Shown: positions 1 to 8,661 of the stretch, piece by piece
Layout of the letters: the number at the start of each line of letters is the position of its first letter
Numbering within the stretch: position 1 is the first letter of the stretch
Origin: Verrucomicrobiota bacterium
Lineage (GTDB): Bacteria > Verrucomicrobiota > Verrucomicrobiia > Verrucomicrobiales > DEV007
Assembly: GCA_963205275.1 (NCBI GenBank)
Contig: CAUJIH010000087.1
Location: 1 to 33,981 of the forward strand
Length of the DNA stretch: 33,981 nt
Reading direction: 5' to 3'
The notes under the pieces: model-generated
The model's database searches: none
What the model was told of the DNA's origin: nothing
The model's input: the letters and a program-made list of their open reading frames with translations, nothing else
Made by a program: the position numbers and the translations under genes

Positions 1-1174
1 AAAGCGCGGTCTCATTGAAGCAACGGCGGCTCCGATCGATGGAGTCACGCTTGGCGAAATTTCCGCGCCATCAAAAGCGCGGTCACATTGAAGCCGGGAC
101 TCACAAGGGTCCTGAGAATGGAGGGGCCGATTTCCGCGCCATCAAAAGCGCGGTCTCATTGAAGCGAGGGGATGCAGAATCGGATGCTAGACAGGGATAT
201 GATTTCCGCGCCATCAAAAGCGCGGTCTCATTGAAGCTCGGTGCGAGCGGAGCTGGCAACGATCCAGACGGAGGATTTCCGCGCCATCAAAAGCGCGGTC
301 TCATTGAAGCATCGTCAACTCACCGAACAGCGTCTACGTATGCCCCAGATTTCCGCGCCATCAAAAGCGCGGTCTCATTGAAGCGCGGCGGTAGATGCCA
401 TCCACATCCGGATACCGCTCATTTCCGCGCCATCAAAAGCGCGGTCTCATTGAAGCGACGGGGTGGACGGGGGATGTGCGGATCGCTACGAGTATTTCCG
501 CGCCATCAAAAGCGCGGTCTCATTGAAGCCAGTTCTATGGCTTGTTCAACCGAACGCAGAGAGACCCATTTCCGCGCCATCAAAAGCGCGGTCTCATTGA
601 AGCGGATCGGATGGTGTCGAGCTATGAGTATCGACGGCAGATTTCCGCGCCATCAAAAGCGCGGTCTCATTGAAGCCTCAAAGGCAGGGTCGGGGAGGTA
701 TTCCCCGACGATATTTCCGCGCCATCAAAAGCGCGGTCTCATTGAAGCACGTATAGGGCTGCCCAGACGGAGGATGGGCACGCATTTCCGCGCCATCAAA
801 AGCGCGGTCTCATTGAAGCAGGATGGCTTACGGACGACTCTGCAAACTACAGTGCCGAATTTCCGCGCCATCAAAAGCGCGGTCTCAGTGAAGCACCCCA
901 TCGGGGCCTGCGGTCTCGGAGGACTCGGTAGATTTCCGCGCCATCAAAAGCGCGGTCTCATTGAAGCATTGAGCCGCAGGAATCGCGCCAAAAATACTTC
1001 CGCATTTCCGCGCCATCAAAAGCGCGGTCTCATTGAAGCCAGACCATCCGGCATCTCGCGCACCCTGCGCATTGGGATTTCCGCGCCATCAAAAGCGCGG
1101 TCTCATTAAAGCAGATGATGCCGACGGGGACGTCGGCGGACCCAGATTTCCGCGCCATCAAAAGCGCGGTCTCA
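1..1174 (+). CRISPR. CRISPR array, 17 repeats and 16 spacers, trailer end on the right
   Basis: A 36-bp repeat beginning ATTTCCGCGC and ending GGTCTCATTGAAGC recurs at 59, 130, 202, 275, 349, 421, 494, 568, 641, 713, 784, 859, 932, 1004 and 1077. A partial copy at 1-21 is cut by the window edge, and a terminal copy at 1146-1174 matches only its first 29 bases. The 16 spacers are 33-39 nt and all differ. The repeat contains the stem CCGCGC / GCGCGG around an 8-nt loop (CATCAAAA), as expected for a crRNA hairpin. Repeat changes: T to A at 59-94 (GGTCACATTG), T to G at 859-894 (CTCAGTG), G to A at 1077-1112 (CATTAAAGC), and loss of the last 7 bases in the terminal copy. The ATTGAAGC 3' end and the decay at the right end indicate transcription on the plus strand, with the leader left of the window. 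No cas gene is present, so the subtype is open; the hairpin and ATTGAAGC tail would suit a type I (possibly I-C or I-G) or type III system, as inference only. Confidence 0.98.
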
Positions 1175-1189
1175 GCCCCCTACCCTGCC

Positions 1190-2668
1190 TCACGAAAAGA
1201 GCTTCACGATCACGTTGGGGACAATGCCGGTGAGGAGGATGAGGATGGCGAGGATCACCATGCTGACTTTGGTCAGCAGATTGACCGGAATGGCTGCACC
1301 ATCGCTACTGCTCGGGGCATCGAGATACATGGAAGCGGCGATCTTCAGATAAAAGTAAAATCCTGCGGCGGCACCAATCAGGGCAGCGGCGATGAGCATC
1401 CATTGTCCTGCGTCCAAGGCGATCTTAAAGGCGAGGAACTTGCCGATGAAACCTGTCGTGAGGGGAACTCCTGCGAGAGAGGCCAAAGCAATCAACAGAA
1501 TTCCAGCGAGGAAAGGCGAACGCTTGGCGAGACCTCGGATGGAATCGAGGGTCTCTCCCGTGTCAGCAGCATTGAGCACATTCAGGACGAGAAAGACGAG
1601 AAGAGTCATCAGCAGATAGGCTCCGATGTAGTAGGCAAACACCGCTACCGGAGAAAGAGCGTTGACGGCACCGGGATAGGAGGTGGAGGCGAGCGCCATG
1701 ATGAGAAATCCACTGTGTCCAACAGATGAATATCCCATGAGTCGCTTCAAGTTCTTCTGTGCCAAAGCTCCGAGGTTTCCAAGAAGAAGCGTGAGAATGG
1801 CGATCACCACGAGAATCGCGAGTGCCTTGGTACCCAGCACAGGGCTCGTGAGATAGGGATATACTAGGCGCAGAGTCACAATGGCAGCTCCGGCTTTCGA
1901 TCCTACCGAGAGGAAGGCGGTGATGGGCGTAGGCGCTCCCTGGTAAACATCGGGTACCCAGATATGGAACGGTGCGGCTCCTAGCTTAAAGGCCAAGGAG
2001 ACGAGAATTAGCGAAAATGCGAACATAGCCGCCGTAGAATTCACTCCCGGCTTCGCCAGAGCCTCTGTGATCGGCCCCAGTTCCATGCTGCCTGTAATTC
2101 CGTAAAGCCAGGCGAATCCATAGACGAGGAAACCAGCGGAGAGAGCTCCGAGGATGAGGTATTTCACCCCAGCTTCCAGCGAGCCGACGTTCCGTCTCAT
2201 GTATCCGGCGAGGATGATGAAGGTGATGGAAACGACCTCGATAGAGACGAAGATACTGACGAGATTGTTCGCAGACGCCATCCACATGAGTCCGGCGCAC
2301 ACGAAGACGGGTAAAGAGTAGAATTCGCCCAGTCCTGCTTGCGGATGAGCGCCTTGATCAGGTGGTGCGATTTTGGATAGGACGATGGGGGCAAAGTCGA
2401 TGGCCATCACCAGTGAGAGAATGGTGGTTAGCAGGGCGACTCCTTTGAAGAACAGCGAGAGATTGTCAGGAGCAGCGTAGAATTTCCAGACGGGACTTGC
2501 GGCGTTACTGGGTGACTGAACGGCAAAGAGCAGTAAAAAAACCACACCTAGGCCAAGGATGCCGAGACGAGCGAGTGAACGCTTGTCCTGCAGCTTCGCA
2601 AAGGCATCGACCATCAACATGACCAGCCCGAGAGCGACTACGAAAAATTCGAGGTAATAGACCTGCAT
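1190..2668 (-). CDS. nuoN: NADH-quinone oxidoreductase subunit N (complex I)
   Basis: Antiporter-like membrane subunit of complex I, one of three proton-translocating Mrp-type subunits in the inner-membrane arm. The protein is about 490 residues and almost entirely hydrophobic helices. It carries the conserved acidic helix SIFVSIEVVSITFIILAGY and the segment AAPFHIWVPDVYQGAPTP, typical of NuoN. I prefer the ATG at 2668 (protein begins MQVYYLEFF). An in-frame GTG at 2722 would add 18 residues and overlap the end of nuoM, but that extension is not hydrophobic or family-like. It is the last gene of the operon, with its stop 15 bp from the last CRISPR repeat. I see no terminator with a T-run between them. 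Confidence 0.96.
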   Translation of the reverse strand: MQVYYLEFFVVALGLVMLMVDAFAKLQDKRSLARLGILGLGVVFLLLFAVQSPSNAASPVWKFYAAPDNLSLFFKGVALLTTILSLVMAIDFAPIVLSKIAPPDQGAHPQAGLGEFYSLPVFVCAGLMWMASANNLVSIFVSIEVVSITFIILAGYMRRNVGSLEAGVKYLILGALSAGFLVYGFAWLYGITGSMELGPITEALAKPGVNSTAAMFAFSLILVSLAFKLGAAPFHIWVPDVYQGAPTPITAFLSVGSKAGAAIVTLRLVYPYLTSPVLGTKALAILVVIAILTLLLGNLGALAQKNLKRLMGYSSVGHSGFLIMALASTSYPGAVNALSPVAVFAYYIGAYLLMTLLVFLVLNVLNAADTGETLDSIRGLAKRSPFLAGILLIALASLAGVPLTTGFIGKFLAFKIALDAGQWMLIAAALIGAAAGFYFYLKIAASMYLDAPSSSDGAAIPVNLLTKVSMVILAILILLTGIVPNVIVKLFS

Positions 2669-2711
2669 AGAATCAGGATTCGGAAGACAAAATGAAACTT
2701 GAACAGAAAAA

Positions 2712-4220
2712 TTAACCGGCACTCAGAAGGAAGAGACCGTTCACTGTGGGACGAATATATTGGTTCAGCACTTCTGGTGAAAATCCAACGATGAGCAGTC
2801 CGGCGATGAGAAGAATCACCGGCAGCATCTCGCGCAAAAGCATATCTGGGGCATCGTCGAGACGCACCTTAGGGGCGTTCCCCATGAAGATAGAGCGGTA
2901 GGCGCGGAGCAGATAGACAGCGGAAATCACGACTCCCCAAAGCGCTCCCACGGTCGCCCAGCGCAGCCAGTTCATACCCGAGGCATCTCCGTCGAAGGCT
3001 CCGAAGTAGATCGGAATTTCAGCGGCGAAGTTGGCGAAGCCCGGAAGCCCGATGGCGGCAAAAGTGGCGAAGCCAAAGAGCAGACCGAGTCGCGGCAAAG
3101 ACTTTCCGAGCTTTCCAAAGCGGCGAAAGGTCAGATCCCCGAAGCGGTCGCGCAGTGCTCCGTTCAGCGCGAACAGAGCGGCGATGGATAGTCCGTGAGC
3201 GAACATCAGAAGCACGGCACCAGAGACTCCCATCGTATTAAAAGCGGCTATTCCGAGGAAGATGTAGCCCATGTGCATGACGCTGGAAAAACCGAGCATT
3301 CGATCAAGCGAGCGCTGAGCGATGGTAACGAGTCCGATGAAGAGAATATTTCCAATCAGCAGGATGAGCAGCAGATGCAGCCAGTGCTGGAATCCATCGG
3401 GCACGATGGGCAGAGCGATGCGGATGAGACCATAGAGACCGAATTTTTTCAGCACTCCGGCGTGGAGCATGGTCACCGGTGTCGGAGCCTCTGCGTAGGC
3501 GGGCGCAGCCCAGCTATGGAAGGGGAAGAGCGAAACCAGAGTACCGAATCCCACCAGCAGCAGCAGGAAAATCCAGTTCTGCGACGCAGCATCGATCCCC
3601 TGCCCCTGAGCCAGTGCGATCAGGTCTGCGATAGCGAAGGTCTGCGCCCCTAGCTTAATCACCAGCAGAATGAGTCCAACGAGCAGGATCAGACTCCCGA
3701 CGCTGAGGAAGATGGTGATCGTCCAAGCTGTGCGAATCCGATTTTCCCCTCGCCCGAAAAGGCCTATCATGAGGAAGGTCGGAATTAGTGCCAGTTCGTG
3801 AAAGGCATAGAAAAAGAAGAGATCCGTGGCCGTGAAGGCACCGAGAGCACCGCCTCCGATCAGGAGCAAGGAGAGGTAGTACAGGCGTGAATTGCCCTGG
3901 ACCTTCGACTCATCGGGTGCCGCGAGCACCGCAGCGAGCAGGACGATGGATGAGAGAAGAATCAGAACGACACTGATTCCATCCAGACCGAAGGCGAGAC
4001 TGATGGTCGGGATACCTGGCATATCGAGTACTGTGCGAGCGCTCTCGAACTGCCAAGCGGCGAAATCTTCGATCGAGGTGTTGTAATTGATCGCACAATA
4101 AATCGTGGTCAGGAACACCAGCACCGAGGCTCCGAGCGCAGTACATCGGGCCGGGGCACCGAGCGCGATGGCTAGTGCGGCGATAAGCGGCAGAGATACG
4201 AGAAATTCGAGCGTGCTCAC
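2712..4220 (-). CDS. nuoM: NADH-quinone oxidoreductase subunit M (complex I)
   Basis: Antiporter-like proton-pumping membrane subunit of complex I, 502 residues, within the family's usual range. The conserved glutamate helix FFYAFHELALIPTFLMIG is near residue 135. The segment LFPFHSWAAPAYAEAPTPV and the following helix MLHAGVLKKFGLYGLIR carry the conserved lysine and histidine motifs of NuoM. The start is a GTG at 4218-4220 (protein MSTLEFLVSLP), 25 bp downstream of the nuoL stop. The upstream sequence CCTTTCCTACC is pyrimidine-rich with no Shine-Dalgarno motif. It lies between nuoL and nuoN in the usual order. Confidence 0.97.
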   Translation of the reverse strand: MSTLEFLVSLPLIAALAIALGAPARCTALGASVLVFLTTIYCAINYNTSIEDFAAWQFESARTVLDMPGIPTISLAFGLDGISVVLILLSSIVLLAAVLAAPDESKVQGNSRLYYLSLLLIGGGALGAFTATDLFFFYAFHELALIPTFLMIGLFGRGENRIRTAWTITIFLSVGSLILLVGLILLVIKLGAQTFAIADLIALAQGQGIDAASQNWIFLLLLVGFGTLVSLFPFHSWAAPAYAEAPTPVTMLHAGVLKKFGLYGLIRIALPIVPDGFQHWLHLLLILLIGNILFIGLVTIAQRSLDRMLGFSSVMHMGYIFLGIAAFNTMGVSGAVLLMFAHGLSIAALFALNGALRDRFGDLTFRRFGKLGKSLPRLGLLFGFATFAAIGLPGFANFAAEIPIYFGAFDGDASGMNWLRWATVGALWGVVISAVYLLRAYRSIFMGNAPKVRLDDAPDMLLREMLPVILLIAGLLIVGFSPEVLNQYIRPTVNGLFLLSAG

Positions 4221-4245
4221 GGTAGGAAAGGTTCAGGAAATTCGA

Positions 4246-6063
4246 TCAGAGGACGAAGTAAAGGAGTGCCACGACCCCAAGGCCGAAGAGGAAGGCGTAA
4301 GTCTGCACATTTCCCGTCTGAAGGGCACGGGAGACTGATCCTCCGGCGAGAGACAGGGCTGCGGGAAAACGGGCGATGAGAGGATCGATCACGTCGCGAT
4401 CTAGGCGAGTGAGTCCTCTGGCGAGACCATCCTGAATCTTGTCGACGAAGAAGAGATAGAGCTCGTCGATGCGGAATTTGTCTCGAAAAAGTGGAATGCT
4501 GATCGGATCCTTTTGCGCCGTGCGGTAGAGGAACCAAGCTCCGGCGACTCCTCCCACGAGACCGACCAGCGAGAGAGTGGCGGTGAGTCCGAAGTGGGAA
4601 AAGAAGTGGCCAAAATCCGCATGTCCGGCAGCGACGAGCGGGGCGGCGAGAAAACGATAGGCGGAGAAAACAGCCATGACGGCGAGCAGGGCGAGCGGAA
4701 TCCACATGACAGGTTCCACCTCGCGAGCGTGCTCCGCTTCTTTCGTGCGAGACGGACCGAAGAAGGCGACGAGGACGAGTCGCGTCATATAAAAAGGAGT
4801 CAGGAATGCGACGATGATCCCCACCGCATAGGGGCCGTGCATTTTTTGCTGTAGCAGAGCCTCCAAGATGGCCTCCTTACTCCAGAATCCGCTCGTGAAA
4901 GGCACAGCGATGAGAGCGGCTGTTCCAAGGGCGAAAGTCCAGAAGGTAATGGGCATACGCTTCCGCAGTCCTCCCATGCGCCAGATATCCTGTTCGTGAT
5001 GACAGGCGTAGATGACCGCACCCGATCCCAGGAAGAGCAGTGCCTTGAAAAAGGCGTGGGTGTAGAGGTGGAACATTCCGGCATCGGCTCCCGCAGATCC
5101 TAGCCCCTGCGCCATCACCATATAGCCGAGTTGTGACAAGGTGGAGTATGCGAGGACGCGCTTAATGTCGTCCTGTTGCAGAGCCATGAGAGCAGCGAGC
5201 AGAGCGGTGATGGCTCCGACCCAGGCGATGGTGGTCCCGGCCACAGCACTGGCGTCAACCAAGAAGGAAACTCGCGCCAGCATGTAAACTCCGGCGGCAA
5301 CCATGGTAGCGGCATGGATCAGGGCAGAAACTGGAGTCGGGCCCTCCATGGCATCCGGCAGCCAGACATGGAGCGGAACCTGAGCGGATTTTCCGACGGC
5401 TCCGGCGAAGACACAGAGCACGGCAGCATTCAGCAGTCCTGCATTCGCGACACCTCCGACGGCCTGAGCGATTTCCTTGAAGTAGATGGAACCCGTGAGA
5501 ATCCAGACCAACAAGATGCCCGTCATGAAGCCGAAGTCACCGATGCGATTGACCAGAAATGCCTTCTTCCCCGCCTCAGCGGCACTGTTTTTCTCATACC
5601 AGTGCCCGATCAGGATATAGGAACTGACACCGACCAACTCCCAGAAAATGAACATCATCACGAAGTTATCCGCGAGCACGATACCGGACATGGAAAAGAG
5701 GAAGAGCGAGAGTCCCGCAAAGTAGCGCGATTTCCCGCTGTCATCCCGCATATAGCCGAGCGAGAACAGATGCACGAGAAAGCCGATGGACGACACGATG
5801 AGCATCATGCCGAGAGCGAGCTTGTCGAGAGTAAAACCGATATTGACTTGAAAGCTGGGGCTAAGATCGATCCAAGGATAGGCGATGCTCGCGACTGCTT
5901 CACCATTCGTCGCTAACATGACGCTGAAAACCAAGGATAGGAAGGCCGTTCCCGTGGAGACGAGAGCCGAGAGATTCGACCAGCGTCCGATGCCGACCAC
6001 GATGGTCGCTGCCGAGAGAAGCGGGAGCAGCAGGATGAGCCAGGTGAGGGTGTCGGGATTCAT
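4246..6063 (-). CDS. nuoL: NADH-quinone oxidoreductase subunit L (complex I)
   Basis: Largest antiporter-like subunit of complex I, 605 residues, normal for the family, at the distal end of the membrane arm. Conserved elements include FWELVGVSSYILIGHWYEK near residue 140 with the functional glutamate, the segment VPLHVWLPDAMEGPTPVSAL, and the following histidine helix IHAATMVAAGVYMLAR. The C-terminal region (about 450-605) holds the amphipathic lateral helix and the final membrane anchor typical of NuoL. The start is ATG at 6061-6063, 19 bp downstream of nuoK, behind a pyrimidine-rich leader. Confidence 0.98.
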   Translation of the reverse strand: MNPDTLTWLILLLPLLSAATIVVGIGRWSNLSALVSTGTAFLSLVFSVMLATNGEAVASIAYPWIDLSPSFQVNIGFTLDKLALGMMLIVSSIGFLVHLFSLGYMRDDSGKSRYFAGLSLFLFSMSGIVLADNFVMMFIFWELVGVSSYILIGHWYEKNSAAEAGKKAFLVNRIGDFGFMTGILLVWILTGSIYFKEIAQAVGGVANAGLLNAAVLCVFAGAVGKSAQVPLHVWLPDAMEGPTPVSALIHAATMVAAGVYMLARVSFLVDASAVAGTTIAWVGAITALLAALMALQQDDIKRVLAYSTLSQLGYMVMAQGLGSAGADAGMFHLYTHAFFKALLFLGSGAVIYACHHEQDIWRMGGLRKRMPITFWTFALGTAALIAVPFTSGFWSKEAILEALLQQKMHGPYAVGIIVAFLTPFYMTRLVLVAFFGPSRTKEAEHAREVEPVMWIPLALLAVMAVFSAYRFLAAPLVAAGHADFGHFFSHFGLTATLSLVGLVGGVAGAWFLYRTAQKDPISIPLFRDKFRIDELYLFFVDKIQDGLARGLTRLDRDVIDPLIARFPAALSLAGGSVSRALQTGNVQTYAFLFGLGVVALLYFVL

Positions 6064-6082
6064 GAAAAGCGGGCAGGGAGAA

Positions 6083-6409
6083 TCAGTATTTCATCGTAGT
6101 GACCTCGGTCACATCGGTGGTCTTCTTCGATCGGAAGAGGGCGATGATGATGGCTAGACCGACGGCGACTTCAGCCGCCGCCACAGTGATCACAAAAAAG
6201 ACAAAGACATGCGCATCGTAGGCCGGAGCGCCATCGACGAGATGGAATCGAGAAAAAGCCACTAGGGTGAGATTGCCCGCTGCCAGCATCAGCTCCAGAC
6301 ACATGAAGATGATGAGCAGATTCCGCCGCGCCAGAACCCCCGTCAGCCCGATGGCGAACAGCAGGCCACTGACGAGAAGCAGAGGATTGAGAGTCAGACT
6401 AGGGTCCAT
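6083..6409 (-). CDS. nuoK: NADH-quinone oxidoreductase subunit K (complex I)
   Basis: Small membrane subunit of complex I (108 residues, three helices; family about 100-110). It takes part in the proton path between the quinone site and the antiporter subunits. The two conserved buried glutamates are visible in [11 protein letters not shown] on helix 2 and [12 protein letters not shown] on helix 3. The C-terminal tail ([15 protein letters not shown]) is slightly longer than in many homologues. The start is ATG at 6407-6409, 34 bp after the nuoJ stop. Confidence 0.97.
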   Translation of the reverse strand: MDPSLTLNPLLLVSGLLFAIGLTGVLARRNLLIIFMCLELMLAAGNLTLVAFSRFHLVDGAPAYDAHVFVFFVITVAAAEVAVGLAIIIALFRSKKTTDVTEVTTMKY

Positions 6410-6443
6410 CAGTTGAGAGTCAGGCGAGAAAAGGATTCAAAAT

Positions 6444-6947
6444 TTACTTCAGTTCACGTTTACTCAGCACCACGACCCCCACGGTCGCGGTGAGCAGGAG
6501 GACAGCGATGATCTGGATCGGCAGCCAATAAGTTCCGAAGAGAAGCTCTCCGATCCGGAGCACGTCGCTCTTTTCCGGTGAGGCCACCAGCTTCGGCAGA
6601 GCCTGCCCTGCGGTACCACCGCGCATGAGAACGGTCGAGATCAGAACGACGAGGGCCGCTCCGACGCCTCCCGCTCGAATGACTGTCGGCAGAGAAAGCT
6701 TGCGCTTTTCCACCTCCTCCACATCGAGGAGCATGATGATGAAGAGAAAGAGCACCATGATGGCCCCAGCATAGACCAGCACCTGCAGCACGCCGATCAG
6801 AAAGGCGTCGAGCTGGATGAAGAGGGCAGCCATGCCGAGGAAGGAAATCACCATCGAGAAGGCCGCCGAGACAGGATTCTTCGCAAAGACGACGCCCAGT
6901 CCCCCGAACAGGACGAGCGCAGAGAAGAAGTAGAACAGGAATGTCAT
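6444..6947 (-). CDS. nuoJ: NADH-quinone oxidoreductase subunit J (complex I)
   Basis: Membrane subunit of complex I with five predicted helices (167 residues, normal length). The signature segment FLIGVLQVLVYAGAIMVLFL spans about residues 49-68 and includes the glycine-containing helix that forms a pi-bulge in known structures. The acidic segment LLDVEEVEKRK follows. The start is ATG at 6945-6947, 52 bp after nuoI, the largest gap inside the operon. The leader before the ATG is rich in C and T. Confidence 0.96.
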   Translation of the reverse strand: MTFLFYFFSALVLFGGLGVVFAKNPVSAAFSMVISFLGMAALFIQLDAFLIGVLQVLVYAGAIMVLFLFIIMLLDVEEVEKRKLSLPTVIRAGGVGAALVVLISTVLMRGGTAGQALPKLVASPEKSDVLRIGELLFGTYWLPIQIIAVLLLTATVGVVVLSKRELK

Positions 6948-6999
6948 GAGTGAAGAAGTGAGATTCGGGGCGTAGATGACTCGAAGCGAGACAGATGAG

Positions 7000-7530
7000 T
7001 TATTTTAGTTCATTCCACTTGTGAACTAGGCCGTCCATCGTCTGCCCGAGTTCATAGAGGCGTTTTTTGTCATGAACCATCTCCTCGCGGGAGTGGCCGA
7101 CCACGACATAGTCCTTGCGCAGGAAGATGGCCTGCTCCGGACAGACCTCCTGACAGAGTCCACAATAAATGCAGCGAGCCATATCAATTTCGAAAGTCTT
7201 CGGGCGCTTTTCTACCTTCGCCCACTTCTCATCGCTGGCGATCTCTTCCGGATGGATGGTGATGGCGCGAGGGGGGCAGATGAATTCACAAAGCTGACAG
7301 GCGACGCAGCGCTCGCGTCCGTGCTCGTCCATCACCAGCGTGGGAGCGCCCCGGTAGTGGTTGGGCAGATGCGCATCCCATTTTTCCTCGGGATACTGCA
7401 TCGTTACTTTCTTTTTCCGCGTCAAAATCGCAAAGAAATGCCGAAGCGTGACCTTCATTCCTCCGAAAATTGCTGGAAGATAAAGTCGCTCCGACCACTT
7501 TAATTTAGGGCGCTGGACGATTTTTGACAT
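7000..7530 (-). CDS. nuoI: NADH-quinone oxidoreductase subunit I, 2x[4Fe-4S] protein
   Basis: Peripheral iron-sulfur subunit that relays electrons through clusters N6a and N6b towards NuoB and the quinone. Two ferredoxin motifs are visible: CVACQLCEFICP and CIYCGLCQEVCP (CxxCxxCxxxCP twice). The N-terminal stretch (LYLPAIFGGMKVTLRHFF) is the amphipathic helix that docks on NuoH. I chose the ATG at 7528-7530 (MSKIVQRPKL, about 176 residues). A TTG at 7575 would add 15 residues and overlap nuoH, which seems less likely. The gap to nuoH is 22 bp. Confidence 0.97.
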   Translation of the reverse strand: MSKIVQRPKLKWSERLYLPAIFGGMKVTLRHFFAILTRKKKVTMQYPEEKWDAHLPNHYRGAPTLVMDEHGRERCVACQLCEFICPPRAITIHPEEIASDEKWAKVEKRPKTFEIDMARCIYCGLCQEVCPEQAIFLRKDYVVVGHSREEMVHDKKRLYELGQTMDGLVHKWNELK

Positions 7531-7552
7531 GGCGATAGAGAAAGGCGAAGGA

Positions 7553-8647
7553 TCAGGCGGCGGAACCGGGTGCAAGCAGCCACATGAGCACGGCCGTCAG
7601 AATAATATTCAGCACGGCGATTTCGAAAAAATAAATCCAGCCGAGCTTCATCAACTGGTCGTAGCGGAAGCGAGGCAGCGTCCAGCGAATGACGATGAAG
7701 AACAGGATGAAGGCAATGACTTTGGCGAAGAAGACGCCGATGTGGATCAGGCCTTGCCAGAAAGGGACATCGACGGCGGTATCGGCAGGAGTCAACCAGC
7801 CGAACGGCAAGCTCCATCCGCCGAGGAAGAGCGTAACACAGAGGCCGGAGCCTACGATCATGGCTGCGTATTCGCCCAGGAAGAAGAGAGCGAATTTCAT
7901 CGAACTGTATTCCGTATGGTAGCCCGCCACGAGTTCGGTTTCGCACTCAGGAAGGTCGAAAGGCAGGCGATTGGTCTCTGCGAACATCGCCGTGGTGAAA
8001 ACGACGAAGGAAATAAACATCGGAATCGCCAGAATGAGTCCGCGCACGCTCAACCCCTCACCCCAGAGCGGCAGAAGAGTCCAGCCATTGTGCGCCTGCT
8101 CGCGAACGATGTGCCCGAGATTCAGGTCGCCGTAGAGCATGATGAGCGGCACCACGGACAGGCCCAGGGAAATTTCGTAGGAAATCATCTGACTGGAGGA
8201 GCGAATCCCCCCCAAGAAAGGATATTTCGAATTCGACGACCAGCCCGCTAGCACGATGCCATACACCGTGAGCGATGCGACGGCGAAAATGAAGAGCGGT
8301 CCCACGTCGAGATCGGCGATGACCATGGGCTCGCCAAAGAGCTTCGTCCCGAAAGGAAGCACCGCACTGGTGAGCAGGGCCGGCACCATGACTAGAGTCG
8401 GGGCGAGCCAGAAGAAGGTTTTGCGAACATGGGCAGGGGTAAAGTCCTCCTTCAGCAGGAACTTGATCCCATCCGCCACAGGTTGCAGCAGGCCCATAGG
8501 ACCGACGCGGTTCGGGCCAACGCGATCCTGGATCGCCGCACTGACCCGGCGCTCGGCCCAGACCGCCATGGCGACGAGAGGCAGCGTCAAGAGAAAGACG
8601 AAGACCACGATTTTGACGCCAGCAGCGATGAGTAAATGCCAATCCAT
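7553..8647 (-). CDS. nuoH: NADH-quinone oxidoreductase subunit H (complex I)
   Basis: Membrane subunit that forms the quinone-binding chamber of complex I together with NuoB and NuoD (364 residues). Highly conserved segments are present: ERRVSAAIQDRVGPNRVGP near residue 32, LLQPVADGIKFLLKED, and the acidic loop LPECETELVAGYHTEYS, which carries the glutamates coupling quinone reduction to proton transfer. The start is ATG at 8645-8647, 14 bp after nuoG. A GGAAG lies very close to this ATG, the nearest thing to a ribosome binding site in the operon. Confidence 0.98.
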   Translation of the reverse strand: MDWHLLIAAGVKIVVFVFLLTLPLVAMAVWAERRVSAAIQDRVGPNRVGPMGLLQPVADGIKFLLKEDFTPAHVRKTFFWLAPTLVMVPALLTSAVLPFGTKLFGEPMVIADLDVGPLFIFAVASLTVYGIVLAGWSSNSKYPFLGGIRSSSQMISYEISLGLSVVPLIMLYGDLNLGHIVREQAHNGWTLLPLWGEGLSVRGLILAIPMFISFVVFTTAMFAETNRLPFDLPECETELVAGYHTEYSSMKFALFFLGEYAAMIVGSGLCVTLFLGGWSLPFGWLTPADTAVDVPFWQGLIHIGVFFAKVIAFILFFIVIRWTLPRFRYDQLMKLGWIYFFEIAVLNIILTAVLMWLLAPGSAA

Positions 8648-8661
8648 ATCTTCCGGAAAAT

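Noticed and set aside
15..1109. A 364-residue open frame through the CRISPR array
   Set aside because: Its protein is only repeat units (FRAIKSAVSLK and FPRHQKRGLIEA) alternating with spacer translations, because two of the three plus frames of the repeat have no stop. It is a by-product of the array, not a gene.
2669..2722. GTG start for nuoN overlapping nuoM
   Set aside because: It would add 18 residues that do not look like a NuoN N-terminus; the ATG at 2668 begins directly at the first membrane helix.
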